Shown here: positions 1 to 7,019 of the stretch, piece after piece
Numbering within the stretch: position 1 is the first letter of the stretch
Layout of the letters: every line of letters begins with the position of its first letter
Origin: a virus
Reading direction: 5' to 3' (one strand)
Virus record (IMG/VR): IMGVR_UViG_3300025122_000194
Coordinates: 1-21,416 of that record
Length of the DNA stretch: 21,416 nt
The notes under the pieces: model-generated
The model's input: only the letters and a program-made list of their open reading frames with translations
What the model was told of the DNA's origin: nothing
Database searches by the model: none
Translations under genes and position numbers: made by a program

Positions 1-20
1 ACTCTCTCTTCTTTTGTCAT
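1..20 (-). CDS. Start of a possible gene running off the left edge
   Basis: An ATG at 20..18 on the minus strand opens a reading frame of six full codons (MTKEER) that leaves the window. A purine-rich stretch containing AAAGAG lies just upstream and could serve as a ribosome site. The ATG lies 17 bases beyond the CCA end of the tRNA gene. Too little is visible to say what it encodes or to be sure that it is a gene. Confidence 0.35.
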
Positions 21-36
21 AATTGCTCTTTTTTTT

Positions 37-113
37 TGGTGCGCCCGGCTGGACTTGAACCAGAGACCTCCACCTTATAAGAGTGGCGTTCTAACCTACT
101 GAACTACAGGCGC
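37..113 (-). tRNA. tRNA-Ile (anticodon UAU)
   Basis: The minus strand folds into a complete cloverleaf. The acceptor GCGCCTG pairs with CGGGCGC, the D stem is GTTC/GAAC, and the anticodon stem is CCACT/GGTGG. The loop CTTATAA carries anticodon TAT (77-79), and the T loop is TTCAAGT. There is one mismatch at the base of the T stem. The discriminator A and the CCA end are encoded (37-40). The anticodon UAU reads the AUA isoleucine codon, which is common in AT-rich phage genes and often rare in hosts, so the tRNA probably supports translation of phage genes. It lies downstream of the modification cassette and shares its strand. Confidence 0.93.
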
Positions 114-119
114 AGAATA

Positions 120-293
120 CTAGCTGTAATAATACTTTATATTGTAATCATACACCTTTTTAATTTTTCTAATAATTGCTCTTGCGATAAGCTTTCTAGA
201 AGCTTCTGAGGAAATATTCGTTGAAAATTTATTAAACTCTTCGAGTGTTTCAATAATAAGCTCCTCCATTTTTTTATCATTTTTGTTAGTCAT
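120..293 (-). CDS. Small hypothetical protein, 57 aa
   Basis: An open frame runs from ATG 293..291 to TAG 122..120 and begins 14 bases after the stop of the methyltransferase gene. The product (MTNKNDKKMEELIIETLEEF onward) is charged. It is predicted by eye to be mostly helical, with an acidic N-terminal half and a basic C-terminal half (RAIIRKIKKV) ending in a tyrosine-rich tail. No clear Shine-Dalgarno sequence precedes the ATG; a second in-frame ATG is at 269..267. The function is not recognised. Its place between the methylase gene and the tRNA, and the way it fills the gap exactly, favour a real gene, but the call rests on position and frame only. Confidence 0.5.
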   Translation of the reverse strand: MTNKNDKKMEELIIETLEEFNKFSTNISSEASRKLIARAIIRKIKKVYDYNIKYYYS

Positions 294-307
294 ACTGTTA
301 TAATAAC

Positions 308-1195
308 TTATTCTTTATCTTTTGTCAAGATCATTCTTTCCATGGACTTGTCATAATATTCCTTGTCCATCTCGCATCCAATAAATTTTCTCCCCGTATT
401 GCGAGCAGCTAATGCTGTCGTACCGGATCCGAGAAAGCAATCTAAAATAATATCATCTTCATTTGAATGTTTATTGATCAAATTTTCAAACAGTAGTAGG
501 CTTTTCTGTGTGGGATGAAATCTATCCTTTCCGCCATAAATTGGGTACTCGTAGATTCCTTTGTCGTATTTACTATTAAATGTGGGTTTACTCTTCTTGA
601 TTCCAAGCAGTGCAATCTCCCTACAATTAGTAAGATAATTAACACTACTATTGACTGGCTGTGGGTTGGTCTTAATCCATTCGATATATCTTATTTGCTT
701 AAATTTAGCATTTTCAAGCTGTTCTTTAAGGTAAGAAATTTTCCAAAGATCGAAGAATATTATACATGTACCCCCGTCCTTGAGAACACGATGGAAATGG
801 TCGACAAACAATTCAAGCCTCTCCATAGTAAATTCAGAGTCCCATTTTCCGTAGTCGGTTCTAACTGCATATTTCTTCCCATAAATACTACCGTATTTAA
901 GATAATTCTTTTTTAAGTCTTTTAACTTTTTATCTCTTTTCGCTTCGGGAATGTCGCCTTTATCAAACCAGCCGTTCCATTGTTCTTTGGTTTTATATTG
1001 GCCCCAATCCTCTTCGGTCATAACGTCAAGAGAGTCAGCACTATCTTGCTTGGCAACATGATCGACCCACTTGTCCATACCAGTTTCTCTGGATGTTATA
1101 TAAGGAGGATCAGTTAGAATAAGATCTATAGAATTGTCTGGAAGCTCAGAAAGAAATTCTAAGCCTTCTTTGTTGAAAATCTTAATGTCTTTCAT
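308..1195 (-). CDS. DNA methyltransferase, N6-adenine type (beta class)
   Basis: The 295-residue product carries the amino-methyltransferase catalytic motif DPPY (29-32) near the N-terminus. The S-adenosylmethionine-binding motif FLGSGT (254-259) is near the C-terminus, followed by an E-M-D acidic segment. This order (motif IV, target recognition, motif I) defines the beta class of the N6/N4 methyltransferase family (PF01555). DPPY, rather than SPPY, favours adenine N6 methylation. The middle 60-230 would hold the target recognition region. No CcrM-type C-terminal extension is present. The ATG follows the TAA of the ParB-like gene with no gap, so translation is probably coupled. It is the last gene of the nuclease/ParB/methylase cassette. 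It may protect phage DNA from the neighbouring nuclease or from host enzymes; the recognition sequence cannot be read from the protein. Confidence 0.9.
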   Translation of the reverse strand: MKDIKIFNKEGLEFLSELPDNSIDLILTDPPYITSRETGMDKWVDHVAKQDSADSLDVMTEEDWGQYKTKEQWNGWFDKGDIPEAKRDKKLKDLKKNYLKYGSIYGKKYAVRTDYGKWDSEFTMERLELFVDHFHRVLKDGGTCIIFFDLWKISYLKEQLENAKFKQIRYIEWIKTNPQPVNSSVNYLTNCREIALLGIKKSKPTFNSKYDKGIYEYPIYGGKDRFHPTQKSLLLFENLINKHSNEDDIILDCFLGSGTTALAARNTGRKFIGCEMDKEYYDKSMERMILTKDKE

Positions 1196-2338
1196 TTACT
1201 TTTCTACAAAATTCTTACTTCTAGCGTATTCTCCTTTTAGAATGAGTTTTTGTTCACTTTCCCTCTGAGGAACAAAGCAAATTTTATGAACTGAGGGAGT
1301 ATTATTTCCATTTTTATCAAATAAAATTTTATTCCAACTCTTGAAGCTCTCGATTATGGTATCTCTAATGCTTTCAATTCCTTGATCGTTAGACCAATTA
1401 ATCGCAGCGACAACCACAACCTTGTCGGCCTTGTTGGAAGAACATTTTTCATGGGTAGAACTTTTCCACGTTCCGCCTGTCGTCTCGCCTTTGCCGTTCA
1501 AAAACCAAACGCAAACTTTGCCATGATTTTTAGTGTCAAAAATTTCTCCGGATTCAAACACCTCCTTGATGTCTTTTCCACTTTTGCCTTGAGACTCTTG
1601 CTTTTTCTTCCATTGGTCTCGCGTAATTTCATAAGAATTGTGTGAGAAAAAATATTCACACTGCTCATTTTTGTCCCAGGTTCTAAACTTCTTTTGAATA
1701 TCCGGAATACTTTTTCGAAGCTTACCCCAGAGGCCTCTAAATTTTCGACCTCCCCAGGAAGGTATTTCCTTTTTAACGAATTCTTTTATTTTCTCTTTTT
1801 GATCTTCATCGTTTAGATCCTTGAATTCTTTATCTTTTTCGTCAAATGCCTTGGCAGAAATTAACTTTTTGATATTAAAGACAACATCTTCCGGGGTCGC
1901 TGGTGATTGAGGTCTCTTATTCGCGTTCTCCTTGAGTCCGAGCACTATTTTTTGAACTTCGTTGCCTCTAAATACTCTAACCCAAATGTGATCATCTTTA
2001 ATATGGGGGATCGATTCATTGTTATCAAATACTTGACTCGAAGCTCTAAATCTCGTATGTCCAAAAATTATTTCTCCGGACGGAGTAACACATATTGGAT
2101 AAAGCTGTCCTACTGCAGCCAAATCGTCTGCCATTTCGGTAACTTTATTTGCATCGCAATCTTTTACCCTTGCTTGGTTGGCAATCAAACGAATCAACAC
2201 ATCCAAAGGAAGTTGATAGCATTTATGCGAAACACCATCAACTTCGCAGTGCATATTCTTTGTGCCATAACCTCCGAAATGAAAATCGATTTTCCCTTCT
2301 GTGTTCTTTTTGAGAATTTTCAAATTAGTTTTATTCAT
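1196..2338 (-). CDS. ParB-like domain protein, 380 aa
   Basis: Residues about 42-165 resemble the ParB/Srx N-terminal fold. A helix after NQARVKD is followed by a strand and then the signature GHTRFRAS (93-100), the counterpart of the GERRYRA-type motif of ParB proteins. A second motif, ENANKRPQSPATPEDVV, resembles the helical part after it. The C-terminal 200 residues are lysine-rich and then beta-rich, and match no family I recognise. No ParA ATPase is nearby, so plasmid-type partition is unlikely. ParB-type domains also occur beside or fused to phage DNA methylases, and that fits this context. ATGA overlaps the stop of the nuclease-like gene, and TAA abuts the methylase ATG. A GGAG ribosome site lies 11 bases before the ATG. 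It may bind or nick DNA, or control the cassette; the role is inferred. Confidence 0.75.
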   Translation of the reverse strand: MNKTNLKILKKNTEGKIDFHFGGYGTKNMHCEVDGVSHKCYQLPLDVLIRLIANQARVKDCDANKVTEMADDLAAVGQLYPICVTPSGEIIFGHTRFRASSQVFDNNESIPHIKDDHIWVRVFRGNEVQKIVLGLKENANKRPQSPATPEDVVFNIKKLISAKAFDEKDKEFKDLNDEDQKEKIKEFVKKEIPSWGGRKFRGLWGKLRKSIPDIQKKFRTWDKNEQCEYFFSHNSYEITRDQWKKKQESQGKSGKDIKEVFESGEIFDTKNHGKVCVWFLNGKGETTGGTWKSSTHEKCSSNKADKVVVVAAINWSNDQGIESIRDTIIESFKSWNKILFDKNGNNTPSVHKICFVPQRESEQKLILKGEYARSKNFVEK

Positions 2339-2967
2339 ATTAGTTTTACTCCATATTTTTTAATTTCTTTTTCAGTCAGACTCACTCCAAAACGAGGATC
2401 TGCGGGAATTTTTCCATTTTCCAACTTTTCTTGTAATCCATAAAATTGTCTTTTGACCTTTGGAATTAAAATATCTAAAACTTTTGTTGCAGGCATTACC
2501 CATAATTCGACTGGGAAACCTTTTTCCACGCGTGCAAGATAGTGCATATGGTATTTGCCAATTTTTTCCTCTCTAAGATATTTTTCCTGCTCAGGCCAAG
2601 TATCCTTGTTGGATATTCCATTATAAGTGGCCTGAAGTTTGGGTTGAATTGTCGATTTAAACTCAACACCTCTGTCTTCAGTGTCAAAACCATCGGCGCC
2701 ACTCTTGGTGGGCGCAATAGTAAACCCTAAGATGTTAGCTATGATAATTTCTCCTCCTCTATTATAATTTGTAGGATCCCCCCAATTGTTATCATCGCAT
2801 CTGTTAGCAGCTGCGCTCCACTCAAAGGCAAACCTATCTTCTTCCGTATCAAAGTGACATTCCATGAACTCATTGTACTTTTTCAACGTTTCTTCATCAA
2901 TTATCAAAATTTTCTTGTTATGCTGCACCAACAACCTCTCATTTATATTATGAACACCATTGTACAT
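2335..2967 (-). CDS. Putative PD-(D/E)XK nuclease, restriction-endonuclease-like
   Basis: The product of 210 residues has the segment G-A-D92-G-F followed ten residues after D92 by E102-F-K104-S-T. This is the spacing of the D...ExK catalytic core of PD-(D/E)XK nucleases. An upstream helix with E73 could supply a further metal ligand. The ATG at 2967..2965 overlaps the TGA of the exonuclease gene and has a good GAAGGA ribosome site seven bases upstream. It is therefore preferred over a TTG at 3024 that would add 19 residues inside the exonuclease. The gene overlaps the ParB-like gene by ATGA, and a methylase follows, so a type II restriction role is plausible. Other PD-(D/E)XK functions (repair nuclease, host DNA degradation) remain possible. 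The family assignment rests on the motif only. Confidence 0.6.
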   Translation of the reverse strand: MYNGVHNINERLLVQHNKKILIIDEETLKKYNEFMECHFDTEEDRFAFEWSAAANRCDDNNWGDPTNYNRGGEIIIANILGFTIAPTKSGADGFDTEDRGVEFKSTIQPKLQATYNGISNKDTWPEQEKYLREEKIGKYHMHYLARVEKGFPVELWVMPATKVLDILIPKVKRQFYGLQEKLENGKIPADPRFGVSLTEKEIKKYGVKLI

Positions 2968-3932
2968 CACTTTTCCTTCGTTGTCAAGCAAATTCTTTTC
3001 ATTGTTGCAAACATTTCTGACCAATCGTATGCACCAATGCCATCTTCAATCATCAATCCAATGCACTGAGTCTTATTCAGTTCTGGTGTCATCTCTTTGA
3101 TCGCGTATTTGACCTTTTGACTTGCTTGCACTGAAACCAGTGGCGTGTACAGCTGCATCATCTTATAATTTCTTATTATTTTCTTCTCGCCACTCAAAAT
3201 ATTATGATGAACTTTTAGAGGGTTTTCGACGTCTTCGCATGCTTTCAAGAGCGTCCCTATCTCGTGCGTATTTGCCTCTGAGAGGAACGGAAACCGCTTA
3301 GCAACGGTCTTTAAGCCGGCTCCCCCTACACCGTCTAGATTGTCGCTCTTATCGCCGCAAATGGCCCTTGCAAGGGCGAAGTTGTTAGGGTGTATACCAA
3401 ACGTCTCAACTAGTCTTTTGACGTTTATGAACTCAATTTGGACCGGCCTATAAACTACTGTTTTATCATTACAGAGTTGATAGAAGTCTTTATCACTTGA
3501 AATTATAACCTTCTGAGCGTCCTTGAAGTGCTGCATTTGTGCGACATAACTAATGATGTCATCTGCTTCTATTTGCTCAATCATGATCTGAGAAACTGGC
3601 AAACAATTGAGATAAGTTATCAGTCTCTGCTGTTGCCATACTTTATTTCTAAATTCTTCTTCCTCGGACATGGTTCGCACATTCCTATTGAGACGAACAG
3701 GTTTTCTGCCGTCTTTATAGCCTTTGTGCATTATCTTTCTTTTTCTGCTTCCATCAGGTCCATCCCAACAGATCACAATATGATCAGGCTTCATCTCTCT
3801 ACAATATTTTTGGAGAGATTTCAGAAAACCAAATGCGCCGCCGATGGGCTCACCATTCAAAGCAATCGAAGGATTTGATATGTAAGCTCTCAAATAAATG
3901 TTGAGGGCATCAATTATTAATACTCTTTTCAA
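2967..3932 (-). CDS. 5'-3' exonuclease / flap endonuclease (T4 RNase H / T5 FEN family)
   Basis: The 321-residue product has the full set of FEN-family metal and DNA sites. These are VLIIDALN (D8), WDGP (56-59) with the following basic arch (SRKRKIMHKGYK), EADD (122-125), SSDKDF (145-150), GDKSDN (193-198) and the helix-hairpin-helix loop GVGGAG (201-206). Enzymes of this family remove RNA primers and flaps during phage replication. The preferred start is TTG at 3932..3930, which forms a TTGA overlap with the stop of the preceding gene and has AGGTGG as ribosome site. A longer frame from TTG 3977 would add 15 unmatched residues. The product is a stand-alone exonuclease; the polymerase in this window lacks a fused 5'-3' domain, so this protein probably supplies that activity. 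Confidence 0.92.
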   Translation of the reverse strand: MKRVLIIDALNIYLRAYISNPSIALNGEPIGGAFGFLKSLQKYCREMKPDHIVICWDGPDGSRKRKIMHKGYKDGRKPVRLNRNVRTMSEEEEFRNKVWQQQRLITYLNCLPVSQIMIEQIEADDIISYVAQMQHFKDAQKVIISSDKDFYQLCNDKTVVYRPVQIEFINVKRLVETFGIHPNNFALARAICGDKSDNLDGVGGAGLKTVAKRFPFLSEANTHEIGTLLKACEDVENPLKVHHNILSGEKKIIRNYKMMQLYTPLVSVQASQKVKYAIKEMTPELNKTQCIGLMIEDGIGAYDWSEMFATMKRICLTTKEK

Positions 3933-4225
3933 AACCACCTTTTTTTTGGATAAAGTTTGTTGATCTCGTCCATGCAATCGCCCAACAAACGTTGATAAAA
4001 TATTTCATCTGTAATGTCTGATATTGGAGGAGTCCAAGATAATTTAAGTTTCCTTCTTCCTGCTTTAAGAGTTTGTCTTTCGTTGCAACCAAAAAGCGGA
4101 CCAGGAAGCTCTACGTTGATGAGTCTAAATTTCATTTTTGGGAAACATCCCGCGAGATCCTCTAAAAACCTATCTTCCATACTGTAATTAGAATCACAAT
4201 TTATAACATTCAAGCTTGCCGTCAT
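3929..4225 (-). CDS. Unknown protein, 98 aa
   Basis: I do not recognise this protein. It begins MTASLNVINC and ends KLYPKKRWF. A proline-rich middle (ELPGPLFG, SWTPPISD) is followed by a helical C-terminal part (DEIFYQRLLGDCMDEINKLY). No signal peptide, membrane segment or nucleotide-binding motif is visible. The ATG at 4225 lies inside the end of the deaminase gene (32 bases of overlap). An alternative ATG at 4180..4178 would start 14 bases after that stop and give 83 residues; neither has a clear ribosome site, so translational coupling is likely. The sequence AGGTGG near its stop doubles as the ribosome site of the exonuclease. Its place between nucleotide metabolism and replication genes suggests a DNA-related role, but this is inference. 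Confidence 0.65.
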   Translation of the reverse strand: MTASLNVINCDSNYSMEDRFLEDLAGCFPKMKFRLINVELPGPLFGCNERQTLKAGRRKLKLSWTPPISDITDEIFYQRLLGDCMDEINKLYPKKRWF

Positions 4226-4601
4226 CTGTAGTATAATATATCCTTTTTATTCCAACATGTTTTAAAGCTGTTTCGCACATAGAGCAAGGTTTACTCATTT
4301 TAAATTCACCTGCTCGATTAACTCTAACAACGTAAATATCTGTTCCTTGTGTTATAGATCTGTCTAAATTAAGTACCGCTGCCAATTCAGCATGCAGTGT
4401 TGATATTCCCTTGTCTCTTTCCCGAAATCTTTTTCCAAAAGAAGAGTAAGACCATTTATTATGAGCGGCATTAATGATGTTGCCGCCTTTAACCAAAACT
4501 GCGCCATGGCACGTTCGAGCTTCATCACTCTGTTGCGCCATCCGTTTGGCCAACGACAGATAACTTTGTATCTTCTTCGATATTTTCGTTTTCGATATCA
4601 T
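4194..4601 (-). CDS. Deoxycytidylate (dCMP) deaminase-like enzyme
   Basis: The product has the zinc-dependent cytidine/deoxycytidylate deaminase signature. HAE (70-72) supplies the zinc histidine and the catalytic glutamate, and PCSMC (105-109) gives the two zinc cysteines. A CHGAVLVKGG strand pair (31-40) comes before them. dCMP deaminases convert dCMP to dUMP and feed dTTP synthesis. At 135 residues it is slightly shorter than T4 Cd and lacks its extra zinc insertion. Other nucleoside deaminases of the superfamily cannot be excluded. The ATG at 4601 is chosen because it keeps the N-terminal helix (QSYLSLAKRMAQQSDEA) that the fold needs. A TTG at 4634 and an ATG at 4541 are possible. Its first 77 bases overlap the end of the recombinase gene. 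Confidence 0.8.
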   Translation of the reverse strand: MISKTKISKKIQSYLSLAKRMAQQSDEARTCHGAVLVKGGNIINAAHNKWSYSSFGKRFRERDKGISTLHAELAAVLNLDRSITQGTDIYVVRVNRAGEFKMSKPCSMCETALKHVGIKRIYYTTDDGKLECYKL

Positions 4602-5718
4602 AAAAATCTGCTGCTTCGCCTTGCCGCTTGTCAAATTTGAGGATGATCTCTTCCTCCATTATTTCTAATACTCTATCACGAAATTTCTGATTTGTCAACA
4701 TATTTTTCCATTTTGATGGTTGAAATTTCTCTTCTGTACCATCTTTGTATTGGAGAGAATACCATGCTCCACTTTGCTTAAGATACTCAGAACCTTTGAT
4801 GGCCTCAAACCAACTTTCTTCATCTTGGATGCCAATATCATCGCCCCAAAGAATTTTAAAACTGGCTTGTCTACCTTGAGTCCCAAAACGACTTTTTTTG
4901 AGAGTAGCTTTGATCTCTGATCCGACTCTAAACCCTCTTTCGTCAAGTACAAAACTTGCTTTTGCTTTACGTCCTGTAAGCCAAATACGAAGAGAATAGG
5001 AATAGATCATGGCTTTTCCTCCAGGCGTCATATAAGGTTCAACCATCGCTTCAGAAGGGCTTCTGGTGATGTTTGTCTTAAGTTGATTAAGAACTAGAAA
5101 TGTAGATTGACTATTCGCAATTGGAACAGTTAATTTGGACATTCCTTTGGCAAGAATACGAGCTTTAACAGCCATTGAGGATAGCGGATTAAAGTCGCCT
5201 TCGACATCACTAACGGATGGAGTCAGAGCAAGACTATCCCAGATAAAGAGCATACGATTATCATTATTAGCAAGAAGATCTTCAATTGTTTCAAGAACGA
5301 ACTCCACGCTCTGTGCCTGAATATAAAGCAGCTCTTCTAAATCGCAACCAGTTCGTTCTAAAAACGTTGGATCGATTGCTGATTCAGAATCAAAATAGAT
5401 TACATCGATGCCCATTTTTTGAGCATTGGCAGCAACCTGAGCAGCCATGTAAGACTTTCCAGTTGATTCTAATCCGGCAATTTCAACAACCTTTCCTACT
5501 GGTACACCTGTTAGGCGGCCGCGACAAATAATTGAATCCAACCACCGTGATCCGGTTGGAATCCAATCCTTTACCTCTGTTGGGTTAGCATCGTTTAAAT
5601 TGTGTGCAACAGACATGCCAGCCTTTTTATTGATAAGACTTCGCATGTCTGACATAGAAAGTTTGCCTGCTTTAGTTTTTGTTTTTCTTGCCATTTTATT
5701 TCTATTTTTATTCGACAT
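4525..5718 (-). CDS. RecA/UvsX-type DNA recombinase
   Basis: The 397-residue product has a RecA core. The Walker A motif is GLESTGKS (82-89), the catalytic glutamate sits in YFDSE (E112), the Walker B segment is MLFIWD (156-161), and the L2-like loop is KTNITRSPSEAMVEPYMTPG. The N-terminal 45 residues are basic (KMARKTKTKAGK) and the C-terminus is acidic (NENIEEDTK), a usual arrangement for recombinases that interact with a single-stranded DNA-binding protein. It would form filaments on single-stranded DNA for recombination-dependent replication and repair. The Walker A is closer to bacterial RecA (GPESSGKT) than to T4 UvsX. The ATG at 5718 overlaps the end of the FKBP gene by 11 bases; a second ATG at 5694 is possible, and neither has a strong ribosome site. 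It is the third gene behind the promoter at 7052-7080. Confidence 0.93.
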   Translation of the reverse strand: MSNKNRNKMARKTKTKAGKLSMSDMRSLINKKAGMSVAHNLNDANPTEVKDWIPTGSRWLDSIICRGRLTGVPVGKVVEIAGLESTGKSYMAAQVAANAQKMGIDVIYFDSESAIDPTFLERTGCDLEELLYIQAQSVEFVLETIEDLLANNDNRMLFIWDSLALTPSVSDVEGDFNPLSSMAVKARILAKGMSKLTVPIANSQSTFLVLNQLKTNITRSPSEAMVEPYMTPGGKAMIYSYSLRIWLTGRKAKASFVLDERGFRVGSEIKATLKKSRFGTQGRQASFKILWGDDIGIQDEESWFEAIKGSEYLKQSGAWYSLQYKDGTEEKFQPSKWKNMLTNQKFRDRVLEIMEEEIILKFDKRQGEAADFYDIENENIEEDTKLSVVGQTDGATE

Positions 5719-6181
5719 TCAAAAGTTCAATTTCAAAATTCAAATTTTTGCCGGCAAGAGGATGATTAAAATCCAAAATAACAGTATCCTCGTTGACTTT
5801 GTCAATCCTCGCAATCACTGACTGGCCCTCGGCATCTTGTCCACGCACCATATTGTCAACCTCGAATTCAAAACCATTTGGGAAATTCGTTTGCGGTACA
5901 GTTTGAAAATTTTCAGGATTAATTTCCCCATATGCTTCTTTCGGCTCTACTTTAACTTTTTTAACTTCACCAATTTTCATCCCAGACAAAGCTGCGTCAA
6001 AACCAGAAATCAGTTCGCCGGAGCCCACCTCGAAAGATACGGCTTCTTCACGAACTCTGGAACTGTCAAATTCAGTACCATCATCAAATGTGCCAACGTA
6101 GTGTACACTTACCGTCTGCCCACTCTTAACCTTTTTACTTTTTGTTTTTTTACTTTTTGTTTTTTTACTTTTTGTACTCAT
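5708..6181 (-). CDS. FKBP-type peptidyl-prolyl isomerase, SlyD-like
   Basis: The 157-residue product has the FKBP core in two parts, about residues 20-88 (VHYVGTFDDGTEFDSS, FEVGSGELISGFDAALSGM) and 125-157. An insert-in-flap region lies between them. The SlyD hallmark NHPLAG (139-144) is present. Such enzymes are combined prolyl isomerases and chaperones in the cytoplasm. The C-terminal metal-binding histidine tail of E. coli SlyD is absent. The N-terminus instead has three copies of T-K-S-K-K/T-type repeats (residues 3-19), giving a strongly basic tail encoded by a 15-base tandem repeat. An AAAGGA ribosome site precedes the ATG. The gene sits between the single-stranded DNA-binding protein and recombinase genes, so its clients may be replication or recombination proteins. 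That is inference. Confidence 0.92.
   Translation of the reverse strand: MSTKSKKTKSKKTKSKKVKSGQTVSVHYVGTFDDGTEFDSSRVREEAVSFEVGSGELISGFDAALSGMKIGEVKKVKVEPKEAYGEINPENFQTVPQTNFPNGFEFEVDNMVRGQDAEGQSVIARIDKVNEDTVILDFNHPLAGKNLNFEIELLNVE
6131..6175 (-). repeat. 15-base tandem repeat, three copies
   Basis: Three consecutive 15-base units (6161-6175, 6146-6160, 6131-6145) encode the lysine-rich N-terminal tail of the SlyD-like protein. On the minus strand each reads ACAAAAAGTAAAAAA, and the last copy differs only in its final base. They are in frame, so copy-number changes would lengthen or shorten the tail by five residues without breaking the gene. The A runs also make the site prone to slippage. 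Confidence 0.9.
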
Positions 6182-6215
6182 TATAATATCATCCTTTTAT
6201 TATTTTAATTTGAGA

Positions 6216-6245
6216 CACCTGTAACCCCGTGCCTCCCTGCGGGTG
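6216..6245 (-). other. GC-rich structured spacer after the ssDNA-binding protein gene
   Basis: The 74-base gap between the ssDNA-binding protein and FKBP genes holds a GC-rich patch in otherwise AT-rich sequence. On the transcript, ACCCG (6244-6240) can pair with CGGGGU (6229-6224) with one bulge. UCUCUC just upstream can alternatively pair with GGGAGG. No U tract follows, so this is not a standard intrinsic terminator. It could be a processing or stabilising hairpin that sets the ratio of the ssDNA-binding protein to downstream products. Confidence 0.3.
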
Positions 6246-6255
6246 AGAGAGAATT

Positions 6256-6993
6256 TTACGAAAGAAGCTCACTGAAAGCTTTATCTACCGAATCTCCCGA
6301 TTCGGTGTTATACTTCTCCACATCAGAAGAATTATCGTCAACATTGCCCGATAAATATTCATCGAGAATGGTTTCAACGTCTCCCGGTGTTTTCCGCTCA
6401 AAGAGCGAGTCAAGATCCGGAATTGTATCCAGCCATTCAGCACATTGTGATTCTTCCTCACAAAGTGGCGAAGGGCGCCGGCGAGGAGTAATCTCCGTTT
6501 GAGGGAAGGATGCTCCTGCAGGCTTTCCATAGCGAATCACCAGATCAGTTCCAGTTTCATGATCTGTAATATCGCCATATTCAGGATTGAGGACAAGATT
6601 AAGTAGCTTCTCATAAGCCATCTTGCCAAACCCCCAAATACGCACACCTTTATCTTCTTCACCGCGTACTACCACAGGAGCGAAGAAGCGCTGACGTGCT
6701 GACAAAGACTTTGCCATCTTAATACTCTCTTCCGTTCCCTCCTTATAGAGTTTGCGAACAAAATTATCGAGTGCATCGTCTTCTCCAAAGTTCTTTTTCG
6801 GACTCAAGAACCCGGGGGCGTTTCCTACGTTGTAGTGAAACCAATAATCCTTGAAAGGATCCCCATCGGGAGTAGGAACGATGCGAATCGTTGTCTCCCC
6901 ATCTTGAGGGCGCCAGAAGTTCTCCCGTCCGCCACCGTTTTTATTATCTAGTTCGCTGCGTCGTGAACGCATTTTTTCCATATCAATACTCAT
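6256..6993 (-). CDS. Single-stranded DNA-binding protein, T4 gp32-like
   Basis: The 245-residue product begins MSIDMEKMRSRRSELDNK and continues with FWRPQDGETTIRIVPTPDGDPFKDYWFHYN. This is the opening expected of gp32-type OB-fold proteins of T4-related marine and environmental phages, including the short basic N-terminal segment used for cooperative binding. The core ends near residue 180 (PRRRPSPLCEEESQC). The C-terminal tail is acidic (GNVDDNSSDVEKYN onward, ending DKAFSELLS), which in this family recruits replication and recombination partners. The T4 zinc ligands are not evident; only two cysteines are visible in the C-terminal half. A near-perfect AAGGAG ribosome site lies seven bases before the ATG. 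It is the first gene after the promoter at 7052-7080 and its leader contains an 8-bp hairpin, so strong and possibly self-regulated expression is expected. Confidence 0.9.
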   Translation of the reverse strand: MSIDMEKMRSRRSELDNKNGGGRENFWRPQDGETTIRIVPTPDGDPFKDYWFHYNVGNAPGFLSPKKNFGEDDALDNFVRKLYKEGTEESIKMAKSLSARQRFFAPVVVRGEEDKGVRIWGFGKMAYEKLLNLVLNPEYGDITDHETGTDLVIRYGKPAGASFPQTEITPRRRPSPLCEEESQCAEWLDTIPDLDSLFERKTPGDVETILDEYLSGNVDDNSSDVEKYNTESGDSVDKAFSELLS

Positions 6994-7019
6994 TAATTTC
7001 TCCTTTTGTTGAGTAAAGT

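Noticed and set aside
1196-2338. ParB-like gene as part of a plasmid/prophage partition system
   Set aside because: No ParA ATPase or clustered centromere-like repeats in the window; the gene is tied to a methylase and nuclease instead.
2968-3024. 19-residue N-terminal extension of the nuclease-like protein from a TTG
   Set aside because: The ATG at 2967 has a clear GAAGGA site and overlaps the exonuclease stop, so the longer start is unnecessary.
6182-6255. Intrinsic terminator after the ssDNA-binding protein gene
   Set aside because: A GC-rich stem can be drawn but no U tract follows, and downstream genes appear to be in the same operon.
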